Positions 38,701 through 47,200 of a stretch of 64,000 bases of DNA are shown in pieces. The stretch is from Camarhynchus parvulus (taxonomy: Eukaryota > Chordata > Aves > Passeriformes > Thraupidae), in contig NC_044601.1 in NCBI RefSeq assembly GCF_901933205.1, positions 31,224,352 to 31,288,351 of the forward strand, read 5' to 3'. The notes under the pieces are model-generated. The model was not told the DNA's origin, did not search any database, and was given only the letters and a program-made list of their open reading frames with translations. A program made the position numbers and the translations under genes. Position 1 is the first letter of the stretch. Each line of letters begins with the position of its first letter.

Positions 38701-41700
38701 TTAGTTCTGTTTCTCTTTAAGCAACTAAATTCTTTGCAAAACCCTAGCCAACACCAGCTGTCCCTTGAAACTTTACAGACAGCATCCTTTGCCATGTGCT
38801 GTACATTCTTTATGTCTAGCTCAATATACACTGCTTTTATGAATGGAGGGACAGGGTATTAGGAGAGCTCATCTTCATTTTTCAAATCAATGTTATAAAC
38901 ATAGTTTAAGATAGTGTCCCTAAGTGATTAAAATATTCCATTTCAATGATGGTTAAAAAAACCAAAAAACAAACCAACAAACAGAAAAAAAGCACCCCAC
39001 ACCCAGCCATGAGACCTCTCCACACTGGAAGAATTAACATTTGCAAAAGTGTAAAAACCTGCATTTTCTCTGTGGCAAGCGCAAACTGCAGAACTACAAC
39101 ACAGCAACAGAGTATGCAAAAAAGGGGTATGCATCTTAGACCCAGCTTACTGATTCTGCATGATTATTTCATATCACATATTTAAATTAATTTTACAGCT
39201 TTCCCCTCAGCAGTTTTTTTCTGAGCCTTACCTAGATTTAAGAGAAGTTTTTTGGAACAGAAATTTGACTGAAGTTTGATCTGAGCCATCTTATCTCTGG
39301 CACAATTAAGGCAGAAGTGAGAAAACACATCAACAAATTTCTCCTGAGGTGCAGGCACAGGGGGACTGAAAATACTGTTGCAAGACCAAATGCTTGCTGA
39401 GAAAGTGCACCTTAAGGACTGCCAACATTGTTGGGCAGCTATGGCTCCGCAAGTGGTCAGGAGCCAACAGGCAGTTCCAGCTGTGGCAAGAAGGCAGAAG
39501 ACATCAAAGATGTTACATCCCCCACAAGCAGCATAACACAGGCCAGCTGGCACTCCTGTCCCACTGGTGAGGAAGTTAATACATCTTCTTTTTTCCTCAT
39601 TAAGTCACAGCAAGTCCACAGACAAGACAGCTGACAACAATCAGAACTTGCTGGTACTAGAATTTGTTCCCTCTTGAGAACAGGGCTTCCCTGGGAAGCA
39701 TTCTTCTGTTAGCACTGTTATGCAGATATATCCCAGGCCTAAGTGTATCTTGCCATCACACTTGGCATTCATTCAGCCTGGGAGATGCAGTTATTACTCA
39801 AATGACACTTCCCATTTGAAAACTGTTGTAAAAAAATAATGAGTACACTTTAAGCCACCTCTTCCACTGTGTCATTTCATTCCAAGAAGAGAAAGCAAGC
39901 CCCATTCATGGCTTCTGCAAAAAGAGAGGCTTGTGTTATGTAACCTGTGCCATTAAGTTGTTTTCTTACTGCTCCCGAACTACTGCATCACAGTTTCAAG
40001 ACAAGAGCCTCCTTTCAGTCATAGAATCATAAAATACTGAGTTGGAAGGAACCCATAACAATCATCAAGTCCAACTCCTGGTCCTGTGCAAGACAGTCCT
40101 TTCACCAGGCAGCAGAAAGTTGCTGTGGCTATGACGTGATGTTCTCAACAAGCATAGCAGTGACAGCTGTGTTTCTGCCCTGGCAGGCCATCCTCAGAAG
40201 CCAGCTCCAGCCTGGTTTCCTTTGGCTTAGCCCAGAAGTTGCAACACTGAAAATCTTCTGTGCAGTTAGCAAAGGGAACCATACACTTCCCACAGCCATC
40301 ACTGGTGGCTGAGGTATTCAGCGGAGGTAGAAATGCAGTGCTCACACTCTGATGGACGGCTTGATCCCCGATGGACAGCCTGATCCAGTGCCCAAACAGG
40401 TTTTTTTACTTACAGCATCCAGGAAGTACAGTCAATTCAGAAGCCATTCAAGCTTCAAGGGCTAGATAATACCAGAACTCCTCTGACTCCTGATTCAACC
40501 CTGTAGCAACCAAGCCTGGACCCAGAGGGCTTGCTCTCACCCCACCCCTGCTTTTAAGCACCATCCACAACCTGCCTAGCTCATCTCTGTAATGAAGAGA
40601 ATAAATGTTTGGATGCATTAGCATCACAGGAGTCTGTGGTCTCAAATAGAAGCTGGCAAAACAGCAAGAAACATCTCAGAGCAAGGAGGAGCTGCACTCT
40701 GAGAAAATATCTGGAAACATACTGCAGAAGCATACTTCAAACAGTGCCATTCCTGAGAGGAATGGAACACTTACATCCACTTTGAGCTGGTCTCAAACAG
40801 CTTTTCCACCTAACAGAAGAAAATTACTTCTAACACACACTCCCCCCCGCCCCCCAATTTCGCATCACTACAAGCAGGAAAATACGGACTGGAAATAGTC
40901 TTTGTGATCACAGGGTTTGACGGACATCAATCCATTTAGGAAGATATTCAAAAGTTTAGGACAGAAATTGCACAAGACCTAAATTTGTTTATCTGCAGAC
41001 CCACTTTGCTGAATGGTGACTGCCCAGAGAAGCACCCTAGCACACATCCCCCTTCTCAGCCAAACTTCCAGAGGGAAGAAGCCACATGCAATTTTACAAC
41101 CCACTAGGATGCAATGAACCACCCAGGTCACAGAGCAGGTCTTGGTGGCAGATCGAGAAATCAGATCAAGAAGAGGCAGATCGAGAAATCCCTGCTCCAC
41201 CAGAAGCCAGCTCTCCATCAGGGACCATTTGTAAGGAAATGTCCTTTCAAGGGCAGTGGGCAGCATGTGTCCCTGCTGAGCCCAGGAACATTACTCCCAC
41301 CTTTGCTGGGTGAGCTCAGCAAGACTCTCACCAAACAACTCTAACAGCTGCTGCACCCTAGGGATCCTCAGCACTCACAATGCAGACCTGATCTGGAGCA
41401 GGATACTCTGACAGTCCCAATCTTTGAGTTCTGACAGCAGTTCACAGGTTTGTCCAGCCTTAGCTGAAGAGCAGCTTGGCGTATAGCTCCCCAGGACCCT
41501 GGGGACATACCCACCTAATACTTTGCAGACACTACCCTCTTCCTCCCTTTCTTGGGCTCCCTTCAGTGGCCACTACATTGCGCTACCTCTAAATTACATT
41601 TAAATCAGCACCCAACAGTACCCCAGTCTCTTGCTCTCTCTCAAGACCCTTGCAAGTAAACAGACGTTCTCAAAGGAGAAACACAAGCCTCAGAGAAACA

Positions 41701-43741
41701 CATGTCTGAGAAAAATCACTCCAGCCCTCAGGTCTGCTAGCCTGTCTCTCCATGAAGCAGGGATGATTTCAAGCAATCAGCTACTATGCAAGCACAAAGG
41801 CAGTTTATCAGCCATGGCCCAAGCACCCTTACTTAGTGCTTGTGTGGTGGCCTTGTGTGGTGTACAACTTGTGCTGTCTAAATGCTGAATCTTCCAGCAC
41901 TTGTCTCAGAACACACACATGGAGACAAGTGCCTGCAGAGATGCTCCACGGCACTCTTGCAGAGAGCCTGCCTCTCAGCCCACAAGAATCAAACCCCAAA
42001 CCATGTCTTATATCAAAGCTGCAAAATTAATTGCAAGAGTTTCCTGGTATGATGGGCAGGAATAGAAAGGACTGTGTCGGTGTGGAGGCAGGGAGGGGAA
42101 GTACTCTAAACAACATCTATGTCCTTCAGCTATGCACCTTGACAACAGTAAAGAAGGATTTGCTAGGAAAAAAAAGCCACTAGCACGCTCTGTTAAGATC
42201 CTCACTGCTCTTTCCCTTCTCACTTTGATGGCACAGAGACCAAACTGAAAATTGAAAATTGGAAATGGTAAATCAAACAATCCACTTAAGCATGAATAGC
42301 TCAAGGGAATCACTTTCACACAGGTCAGTTATGCAAAAATTTTCTATGTGGATTAAGAAGTCCTAACTTTTTTGTTTCAAAACTTGTTTCAAGTTTTGAA
42401 AACAGCAGCATGTAAGTTTCCTGGATTTTTTTTTTATCATCACCACTACCACAAAGTATGTTCTCACACTCCCCAATGAACCAAGGCTCTAGCTGAATGG
42501 GATCATTTGAACAGGGTCTCCTACATGGTTAACTTCACTTCTCTCCCACCAAAAGTATGCCCCAAAACTAACTCTCTGTCTGTGTAAATCAACAGAGATA
42601 GGACAGATTCACTGAGCATTAAACTGGTAACATCTGCTGAAACACATCAAGTAAGGATATAGCTGAAGAAAAAGCATTTGGAGTAGAAAGAGGCTTCTTT
42701 CTACTAGCTAAACCAGAAAGGCTTGGATGACTCTCAGCAGTCTATTACAATTGCTTCAAACACTGGGTGTGCAACCTCCAGTTTCATTAGAAATACCCCA
42801 TTTGACATCCTGTGTTAATGGCCCTATGCACAGACTGAATTAAAGTGTGACTGAAGCTACAAAACTAAAAGTACTTGCAGTTGCCTATTACACACCCAAA
42901 GCACTTCAATAACATATACATGTAGCTTTGCCTGACTGTATACTAATTGGACCCTGTGGCAGACAGATAATTGATGTTTATAGCACAGAAACACTCACCT
43001 ATATGGGAGTTAGCAACTTCAGTGACTGTGTGTGAAGTTCAAACTCATTTCAAATATAAGTTTATGTTCCCATTGAGAAGTGTAGCTCCAGTTCCCGGGA
43101 GCAAGGACGAAGATAACACCTCAACTGCACAGGAGCATGTCCGAGTAGTTTATTATTCTACAGTTTTACACTTTTGGTGAAATCATTTCAATCCCACTCT
43201 TGCCCTGAAAGTGCAATGCTACTACTCAGCCAAACGCTTTTCTGACAATGTCTTGTTTAATTCAAGAATTTGCTTAGATTAAGAGAGCTTGTCAGTGCAG
43301 CAACAGTGCTGATGTGTTAGACAGACAAGTAACTTGGAGACACAAGCAAAACGAACTGCACGACGTGCAGGCTCGGGGTCCCAGCCCTGAGTGCAGTTTC
43401 CCTGCTGCAGCTGGTGTCTCTCGGGATCTAGCAGTTACGAGCACAGAAGTGGGCTCCGACATTTTTTCTCTTAAGGCACTGTGAAAAGGACTTTAAAAAA
43501 AAAAAGGAACAGAAAATAAGAGGGGAAAAGGAAAACAATAAAAGGAAAGAGGAAAAGAGATAAGGAAGAAGGAAGAAAGAAAAGAGAAAAGGTAACAAAA
43601 AGAAAATAGAAAGAAGAAAAAAAAAAGGTAGGGGGAAAGAAAAAATGCAAAAGTAAATGGGAAAAAGTGCCTCCGGCTGAGCGCAACCCCCGCACCGCAC
43701 AGGCATACGCCGCCCCTTACCGCACCGCCGGCTCCCTCCAT
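2631..43741 (-). CDS. PSD3: PSD3 (EFA6D), ARF6 exchange factor: 5' coding half, six exons
   Basis: PSD3 belongs to the EFA6 family. These proteins use a Sec7 domain to exchange GDP for GTP on ARF6 and a PH domain to hold the protein at the plasma membrane, acting in endosomal recycling and in actin and membrane remodelling. The identification rests on the ordered match of six exons to the human protein as I remember it. They include SAHAQNVAKAKYEFLFG near the N-terminus, INEFPEYGT, KHVEFQGVEILW, YYSAESLETLYSEPDSYFSF, and the Sec7 start RLAKRLYRLDRFKRSDVAKH followed by NEFSKLVAEEYLKFFDFTGM. All exon junctions have AG/GT borders and compatible phases, giving 1,868 coding nucleotides, or 622 complete codons plus two bases. 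The catalytic loop of Sec7, the PH domain and the C-terminal region are outside the window. Residues 1-565 look largely disordered, rich in Ser, Glu and Pro. Paralogues PSD, PSD2 and PSD4 fit less well, since the N-terminal motifs are those of PSD3. Confidence 0.96.
2712..2815 (-). other. PSD3: PSD3 intron 5 (104 bp)
   Basis: This very short intron, with GT...AG borders, splits the Asn codon at the HLGKN|N junction of Sec7. Its size is near the practical minimum and contrasts with the 12-13 kb introns elsewhere in the gene. Confidence 0.95.
2816..3022 (-). CDS. PSD3: PSD3 coding exon 5 (residues 528-595, start of Sec7)
   Basis: The exon is 207 bp, with acceptor AATCTCACAG and donor GTATGT, phase 2 on both sides. 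The first base completes a Ser codon with exon 4. It encodes SNVDLQNVVLDSSAAMGSSE, then LQEKDAAGALVHDLSNGSSS, then the beginning of the Sec7 domain, EAARRLAKRLYRLDRFKRSD followed by VAKHLGK. Met542 (ATG at 2979) is the natural start for a short Sec7-PH isoform if transcription begins downstream of exon 4. Mammalian PSD3 has such a short form, to my recollection. The basic helix RLAKRLYRLDRFKRSDVAKHL is diagnostic of EFA6-type Sec7 domains. Confidence 0.97.
3975..4003. repeat. TG-rich microsatellite
   Basis: An interrupted (TG)n run, with TA interruptions, lies inside PSD3 intron 4. It is probably polymorphic in length. Confidence 0.7.
5533..5570. repeat. Nested inverted repeats of a GTAC-rich motif
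   Basis: GAGTAC, five T, GTACTC forms a hairpin at 5533-5549. CTTTTTGTACT (5538-5548) also pairs perfectly with AGTACAAAAAG (5560-5570). A further AAGTACTTTTTGTAC copy lies just upstream near 5494-5508. The patch therefore contains alternating direct and inverted copies of one short word. Confidence 0.75.
9982..10263 (-). other. 93-codon open frame inside PSD3 intron 4, status unknown
   Basis: An ATG-initiated frame on the PSD3 strand encodes a Lys- and Ser-rich, basic peptide. It contains IQELTETEEKKKKNKVEQLI and, further on, SVGTSPLKSKPFRSGRLDSP, then a stop. I do not recognise it. It has no low-complexity repeat signature and its amino-acid usage looks protein-like. However, there is no clear splice donor to join it to exon 5, and a stop lies shortly upstream in frame. 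It could be an alternative first exon of PSD3, a small independent ORF, or chance. Chance is the default. Confidence 0.2.
12468..12603 (-). mobile_element. TguSINE1-like SINE (tRNA-Ile head, CR1-type tail)
   Basis: On the minus strand the head reads like a tRNA-Ile(AAT) gene. It has an A box TAAGCTCAGTTGG (12602-12590), an anticodon loop with AAT, and a B box GGTTTGATCT (12556-12547). It runs without a break into a CR1 3'-end tail containing the TCCAACTCAGAATATTCTG word, ending near 12468. A tRNA-Ile head with a CR1-derived tail is the structure of passerine TguSINE1, mobilised by CR1 reverse transcriptase. The head has lost the tRNA 5' end and carries several substitutions, so it is not a functional tRNA gene. 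It lies in PSD3 intron 4 in the gene's orientation. Confidence 0.88.
13560..13880 (-). promoter_or_regulatory. PSD3: Internal CpG island, candidate promoter for short PSD3 isoform
   Basis: About 320 bp of dense G+C with many CpGs and a GGGGCGGGGC Sp1-type site (about 13773-13782) stands in otherwise AT-rich intron. It lies between coding exon 4 and the first Sec7 exon. A transcript starting here on the minus strand would skip residues 1-526 and could begin translation at Met542 in exon 5, giving a Sec7-PH protein. Short PSD3 isoforms are known in mammals. The direction of transcription cannot be read from the sequence, so an antisense transcript is also possible. No definite first-exon donor was identified. 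The long overlapping open frames here on both strands are a by-product of the GC content. Confidence 0.6.
15988..16368 (-). CDS. PSD3: PSD3 coding exon 4 (residues 401-526)
   Basis: The exon is 381 bp, with acceptor TTAATTTTCAG and donor GTAAAA, phase 2 on both sides. It begins MVEEREATTGGYEDFLGQ and contains TDLYSSQFENILDNASLYYS followed by AESLETLYSEPDSYFSFEMP and LTPMIQQRMKEGGQFLDRTS. This is the most conserved portion of the pre-Sec7 region and matches human PSD3 nearly residue for residue, as I recall it. The 3' end (VNGLRDVSETLFKGDVTEVP) is more divergent. Its function is not established. The strong conservation of the Ser-, Glu- and Tyr-rich block suggests a regulated interaction segment. 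Confidence 0.96.
16369..17796 (-). other. PSD3: PSD3 intron 3 (1.4 kb)
   Basis: This intron has GTGAGC...TTTTCAG borders. It contains a perfect hairpin at 17267-17295 and otherwise unremarkable sequence. The open frames seen here on both strands have no support. Confidence 0.9.
17261..17295. repeat. GACA-rich alternating inverted repeat
   Basis: ATATTATCTGTCT (17267-17279) pairs perfectly over 13 bp with AGACAGATAATAT (17283-17295) around a 3-base loop. The left arm can alternatively pair with an upstream copy, AGACAGATA (17261-17269), around one base. The sequence therefore holds three alternating copies, next to a short (GACA)n run. Confidence 0.85.
17797..18865 (-). CDS. PSD3: PSD3 coding exon 3, large N-terminal exon (residues 44-400)
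   Basis: This 1,069-bp exon has an acceptor CTTTTACTTTGCAG and a donor GTGAGC, entering in phase 1 and leaving in phase 2. It encodes a long, low-complexity, charged segment, probably intrinsically disordered, with no enzymatic domain. Conserved islands stand out: INEFPEYGT near residues 57-65, and KHVEFQGVEILW near residues 288-299. In between, the sequence aligns only loosely with human, for example VPAGQEKLSDMLLPSEGTAE and IEKDLASVWAGEKQSESSQA. Fast divergence with preserved short blocks suggests docking motifs in a flexible tail. The reading frame is intact throughout. It ends with a Glu-rich stretch and MAKLARGQG before the junction. Confidence 0.95.
19733..19940. repeat. 70-bp tandem duplication with poly-A/AC spacer
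   Basis: A 28-bp core (starting CAACAGCTGCATTTG) occurs at 19772-19799 and again at 19842-19869 with no differences, exactly 70 bp apart. A-rich and AAACC-rich spacer lies before, between and after the copies, including an 18-base A run. A third spacer without the core follows. This is a young local duplication, read as T/G-rich on the PSD3 transcript. Confidence 0.9.
29970..30002. repeat. Two overlapping perfect palindromes
   Basis: ATATGTCATGACATAT (29970-29985, 16 bp) is a perfect palindrome. It overlaps by three bases a second one, 20 bp long, at 29983-30002 (centre GATATATATC). Both have zero spacer. A short A run follows. The location is PSD3 intron 2. Confidence 0.85.
30174..30191. 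repeat. (GGA)n run
   Basis: About six GGA units on the plus strand. This is a short purine repeat in PSD3 intron 2. Confidence 0.8.
31649..31757 (-). CDS. PSD3: PSD3 coding exon 2 (residues 8-43)
   Basis: The exon is 109 bp, entered in phase 0 after the acceptor TTTTTACTCTAG and left in phase 1 at GTAAGT. It encodes AEALVRDNDISAHAQNVAKA followed by KYEFLFGLEEEKPSGM. The AKAKYEFLFG block is shared with human PSD3 as I remember it and is the most conserved part of the N-terminus. No catalytic function is known for this segment. The flanking introns are about 12 kb (5' side) and 12.8 kb (3' side), both far shorter than in mammals. Confidence 0.95.
32421..32451. repeat. Perfect 13-bp inverted repeat, 5-base loop
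   Basis: AGTGGTGAGTCCA (32421-32433) and TGGACTCACCACT (32439-32451) are exact reverse complements around GTGAG. The GC content is moderate, so the hairpin is stable. It lies in PSD3 intron 1. Confidence 0.9.
40019..40110 (-). mobile_element. CR1 LINE 3' end fragment
   Basis: Read on the plus strand, the stretch opens with TCATAGAATCATA and GAGTTGGAAGGAACCCATAA, then ATCATCAAGTCCAACTCCTG. This is the reverse complement of the typical CR1 3' terminus with its ATTCTATGA end repeats. The element is therefore on the minus strand and strongly 5'-truncated. Similarity may continue weakly to about 40.4 kb, where GATCCAGTGCCCAAACAGG resembles a further CR1 segment. Confidence 0.85.
42375..42401. repeat. 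Perfect 12-bp inverted repeat, 3-base loop
   Basis: TTTCAAAACTTG (42375-42386) and CAAGTTTTGAAA (42390-42401) flank a TTT loop in PSD3 intron 1. Confidence 0.85.
43495..43648. repeat. Homopurine (AG-rich) tract beside PSD3 exon 1
   Basis: About 150 bp of nearly uninterrupted A and G on the plus strand lies about 70 bp inside intron 1. The PSD3 transcript is correspondingly U/C-rich here. Such mirror-type purine tracts can form triplex (H-DNA) or promoter-proximal R-loop structures. It explains the Phe-, Leu- and Ser-rich minus-strand open frames seen here, which are not genes. Confidence 0.8.
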
Positions 43742-44040
43742 CTCCCATCGCCGGCCGCGGCGGATCGCAGCCGCCCTCCCGCCGGGCCGCGCCGAGCCCA
43801 GCCGCGCCGAGCCGGGCTGTGCCGTGCCGTGCCGCGGTGCCCCCCGGCCCGCAGCGGAGCCGGGCAGCGCGGCGGCCCCGGCGCGGTGGGCGCGGAGCGG
43901 CGCGGAGCGGCGCGGGCCGGGCGGCGGGGCCGGGCCGGGCCCGGCGGGGCGGGGCGGTGGCCCGGCGAGGGAGGGCAGGGGAGACGGGGGCGGGGGTGGG
44001 CGCGATGAAGGGGAGGGGAGCCGCGTGCGCCACGTGCTCC
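43670..44040 (-). promoter_or_regulatory. PSD3: CpG-island promoter of PSD3
   Basis: About 370 bp of very high G+C with dense CpG surrounds the PSD3 start codon and extends upstream. A GGGGCGGGGC Sp1-type box lies at 43946-43955, about 205 bp upstream of the ATG, and GC-rich direct repeats of GCGGAGCGGC lie at about 43891-43915. No TATA box is evident, as usual for such promoters. The minus direction follows from the exon. Bidirectional initiation towards the plus strand is possible, but no plus-strand gene is seen. Open frames across the island in all frames reflect base composition only. Confidence 0.85.
43721..43741 (-). CDS. PSD3: PSD3 coding exon 1 (start codon, residues 1-7)
   Basis: Seven codons encode MEGAGGA, ending in phase 0 at a GTAAGG donor (intron starts at 43720). 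The human protein, as I recall it, begins MEGRSAAAE. This exon plus exon 2 gives MEGAGGAAEAL, so start and length agree exactly. The ATG has G at -3 and G at +4, a strong context. It lies in a CpG island, as expected for a first exon. The exon is too short to stand out as an open frame and was found by working back from the exon 2 phase. A second ATG seven bases upstream, in another frame, is described separately. The transcription start is not defined, so the 5' untranslated part is not included. Confidence 0.88.
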
Positions 44041-44052
44041 TTGAAAAGATTT

Positions 44053-44089
44053 TAAATAAATAAATAAATAAATACATAAATAAATAAAA
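44053..44089. repeat. (AAAT)n microsatellite
   Basis: About nine TAAA units with one ATAC interruption lie just upstream of the PSD3 CpG island. Confidence 0.9.
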
Positions 44090-44257
44090 GGGAATTATTT
44101 CAGGATTAGCAAAGCAGTAGAGTGAAAAGCACAACCCAGACCGCGTGCCCGCAGCAGCGGCGCTGGGCAGGAACACGACCAAAGCCCGCGGGGGCTGGGA
44201 CATGCCGTACTCTGCTCTTAAATCCCCTCAGCGCGGCTCGCAGTTGTTGGGAGAGGG

Positions 44258-44282
44258 AAAAAAAAAAAAAAAAAAAAAAAAA
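44258..44282. repeat. 25-base poly-A run
   Basis: This is an uninterrupted A run on the plus strand. I see no retroposed sequence in front of it. Confidence 0.9.
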
Positions 44283-44299
44283 GCAGAAGCCTTTTGTTT

Positions 44300-47200
44300 C
44301 CAGCCCTGGGGCTTTCCCTCGCAGTTCGCTTTCAAAAAGCAGAAGAGCACAGATGTCTTTGGAGTAACCCCATCCATCTGAACACTCGAAACTGATTTTC
44401 CACTTTTTTTTTCGCAGTTTGCTGGAAGCTCTCTTGCATTGTCAGGTTTTAGAGCACTCAGCCACATCATTAGAATTTTTCTAACTAGGACCTCTGAGCC
44501 TTGTTCTTTTAAGTAAAACTAGGGGTTTCCCTATCAAAAGCCATGCTTTAGAAAATACTCCCAAATCTCATTAGCCCAGTTAGAGTTAACTGTACAAATA
44601 GCTGGCAGACTACATAAAGAAGGATGTCAATTTCTGTAAATTCAGTATATCTGTGTTTTGTTTAGCAGTAGCTGAAAACTTCTTTGGTTTTAACCGATCA
44701 AGCTTGAGGACAGGCTTTCTGGAATAATCCCTGAGAACCAGGAATTACTGAATACATTGTATGTTTGCTTCGTTCTGAGCATGGGTAAAAAAGAACATGT
44801 GTTAGGTGATAAGCAAGGTCGTTCTCTAATGCTGTGCTCTTCTGAAAGGTTTTGGACAGTGCTAGTGGTAGAAGTGCATCACCATGAAGTCACTGACATA
44901 AGTGTACCACACCCAGACAGAGCAGCACCTCTGTGGCTGAGGAGACAGCCTAGCCCTGCCTTGTTCCCCACTGGCCTCACAGCTCAGTGCCAGAGCCACC
45001 CTTCCTGCCAACACTGGGCAATCTCAGTCTTTCTTCAGGCCCATGGGGAAAAAAGTCCATTTCCAACAGGATAAAAGTATGTCCAGGCATAATGCTTGAA
45101 GCACCCTGGCCTAAAGCTTTCCCTGTCTGGCAATAAGACAGGGGTAGCAGCACCATCTCTGGGCTCTTCCAACTTGTCAGGGGGCTCCATCCAGCAGCAA
45201 CTCCCCATGCTCTTTCGATAGGGTTGTGGCATGCAGAGTTCACACTGCTTCTTCATGACTGAACCCACAATTTCTCACCACTTCCAGCTCCATGTTTACC
45301 CAAACAGTAGTGCCCCTGCTATACACTCACGTCACCTGGCAGCAGACTGCACTGCCTCTGTCATCTGGATGCCAGTGGTGTACGCTGTATTTCAGAAGGC
45401 ATTCTGCTCTTTCCCTACCACTTCCCCTCTCCCCAATCCTAAGCCTCTCACCTGCTCCCCACCATCACAGGCTGTCTTTAACCATCCATCCCAGGAGCAG
45501 CACAGGACCTGCCCCCTGCCCTGCTCAGCAGCACTCCAATCCAGTCGTTTCTGTCCTCTGGGAACAGATAGCTGAAAACCTGTCTTTCCATCCCCTGAAA
45601 CAGCTGGCAAGAGTCCCAAAGAGGTCTCAGCGATGCAGCTCCTCCATGCCCACCCTCTGTGGCTGAATTGTGCCTGCAGGGCTGGGGGATGTGCTGAAGG
45701 GCTTCACCCCTCTTCCCCAGCCACAGCTGTGATGACAAACATGTTTTGGCCCTGCCGGGGCTTTGTCCCATCTGTCAGACACCCTGAGGGCCCTGGGAGC
45801 CGGTGTGGGGGCACAGGCTGCAGATTCCCCATCTGTGCTACATCTGAGATGGCTAATGCAGTGGAAAAAGAAACCACCCAGTGCCTGGGTCTCTGAGGAG
45901 TTGATGCACTCTGCCTGCCTCTTCCCTGACAGGCTGAGGTCATGTGACTGCAGGCCAGGAGGCAGCTGGGAGCAAAAGCAGGGCTGGAGTCAGGGGCTGG
46001 TGATGTCCCTTGCAAGGCACATCCCCTGCCCTGGACACCTAGGTGGCCGATGCAGCCACTGCACTCCAGTTTGGAGCTTTTCCACATCCTACTTGTGTTG
46101 AGAAAAAATTGACCTTTTCTCTCTTATCCAGGCATCTGGCCTGAGTCACACAGACATTTAGGCTGCCTGGAATATGCTCTGTGCTGAAGGACTGGGAAAG
46201 GACAGGATTTGCCAGCCTGGGGCAGGATGGTCCTGCAAGCCTCTGCTATATGGGCATCTAGTTCTTGGTTAGCTTCACTGCAAAGGAGGGTGATGGGGTC
46301 TTGAAATCGCACAAACTGGTGTTTCTTACACCACTGATCATTGTTTTCTGCAGAAGGGCCATATTAAATCCTAAAACATTTCTGTGAATGGGCAATCAGC
46401 AGAGAAATGTGGTGGGGTTAGTACATTTGTGAAGGAAATCTGTATTTTTTCTCCAAACACTTGATATAAATTTCCAGGTAGTTATATTGAAAAAAATAAA
46501 AGTCACAAAAAGCTGACACAAAACCTGGCAGCTTTCTAAGCAGTTATGAAATACATATCACAGTTAGAGAGCACACTTAATTGTTAAAAAATTTAGTCAT
46601 GAGCATACAGCATGTATCTTTAAAAAACCAAGAAATTAAAAAAAAAACCAAACAAAAACTCAGAAGATGGCAGTCAAGTCCAGTCTGTGCAGTGGCTAAG
46701 CTGCTCTGAATTCCCCAGCCACGGGCACTGATGGGGACCAGGGAGCCAACACTGGGCAGGTAATGTGCATGGGTGCTGAGCTGAGGCTGAGCAGGGCATG
46801 GGAAATGGGAGACAATCTCAGAAGCTGGTGGCTGCAGCAGACAGAAGTGTGAAAGCAGCACGAGGGACAGCTGGATAAGAGGGATTTGTGTGAGAAGTAG
46901 TCAAACTGCAAAGGCAGTTGCCGGGGGTATTTGGGGAGCGTAGCCTCACAAAGCCAACAGTGCTCTAGTAATGCTGTCAGCTGAGATTGCCAAAGCCACA
47001 ATACTGATATTTTCAGTATTGAAAATATCAGGTTTGGGTATGCCAGGTAGCAAAACTGGTACCTGGGCAAAAAAGTAGTCATGGCGGAGTGCTTGTTTGC
47101 AAAGAGTCTTGAGGAGAAAACAGGAGGTCAAAAAAACAGGAAAATGGGTACAACTGGCAGTGTCAAGGGCTGCCAAGATGTGCTTGTCAAGCAAGCCCAC

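Larger units (their letters stand above)
31758..43720 (-). other. PSD3: PSD3 intron 1 (12 kb)
   Basis: This first intron contains perfect hairpins at 32421-32451 and 42375-42401, a CR1 3' end at 40019-40110, a C run near 40846 and a homopurine tract next to exon 1 (43495-43648). Minus-strand open frames at 35311-35655 (114 codons) and 38496-38831 (111 codons) match nothing I know and have no splice signals in frame that I could confirm. The remainder shows nothing recognisable. Confidence 0.85.
31735..43748 (-). other. PSD3: Upstream ORF overlapping the PSD3 start codon (16 codons when spliced)
   Basis: An ATG at 43748, seven bases upstream of the PSD3 ATG and in a different frame, also has G at -3 and +4. 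Read through exon 1 and spliced to exon 2, it gives MGDGGSRRCGRSTCAG and stops at TAA (31737-31735), well inside the PSD3 coding sequence. Ribosomes that start there cannot start PSD3, so PSD3 would depend on leaky scanning. This holds only if the transcript begins upstream of 43748, which the sequence does not prove. Confidence 0.6.

Noticed and set aside
38496..38831. 111-codon minus-strand frame in intron 1, moderately protein-like
   Set aside because: No similarity I recognise and no confirmed splice sites. PSD3 exons 1 and 2 join in phase without it.
43428..44203. Long minus- and plus-strand open frames around the PSD3 CpG island
   Set aside because: These are a product of GC content and the adjacent homopurine tract. 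The true exon here is only 21 coding bases and ends at a clear donor.
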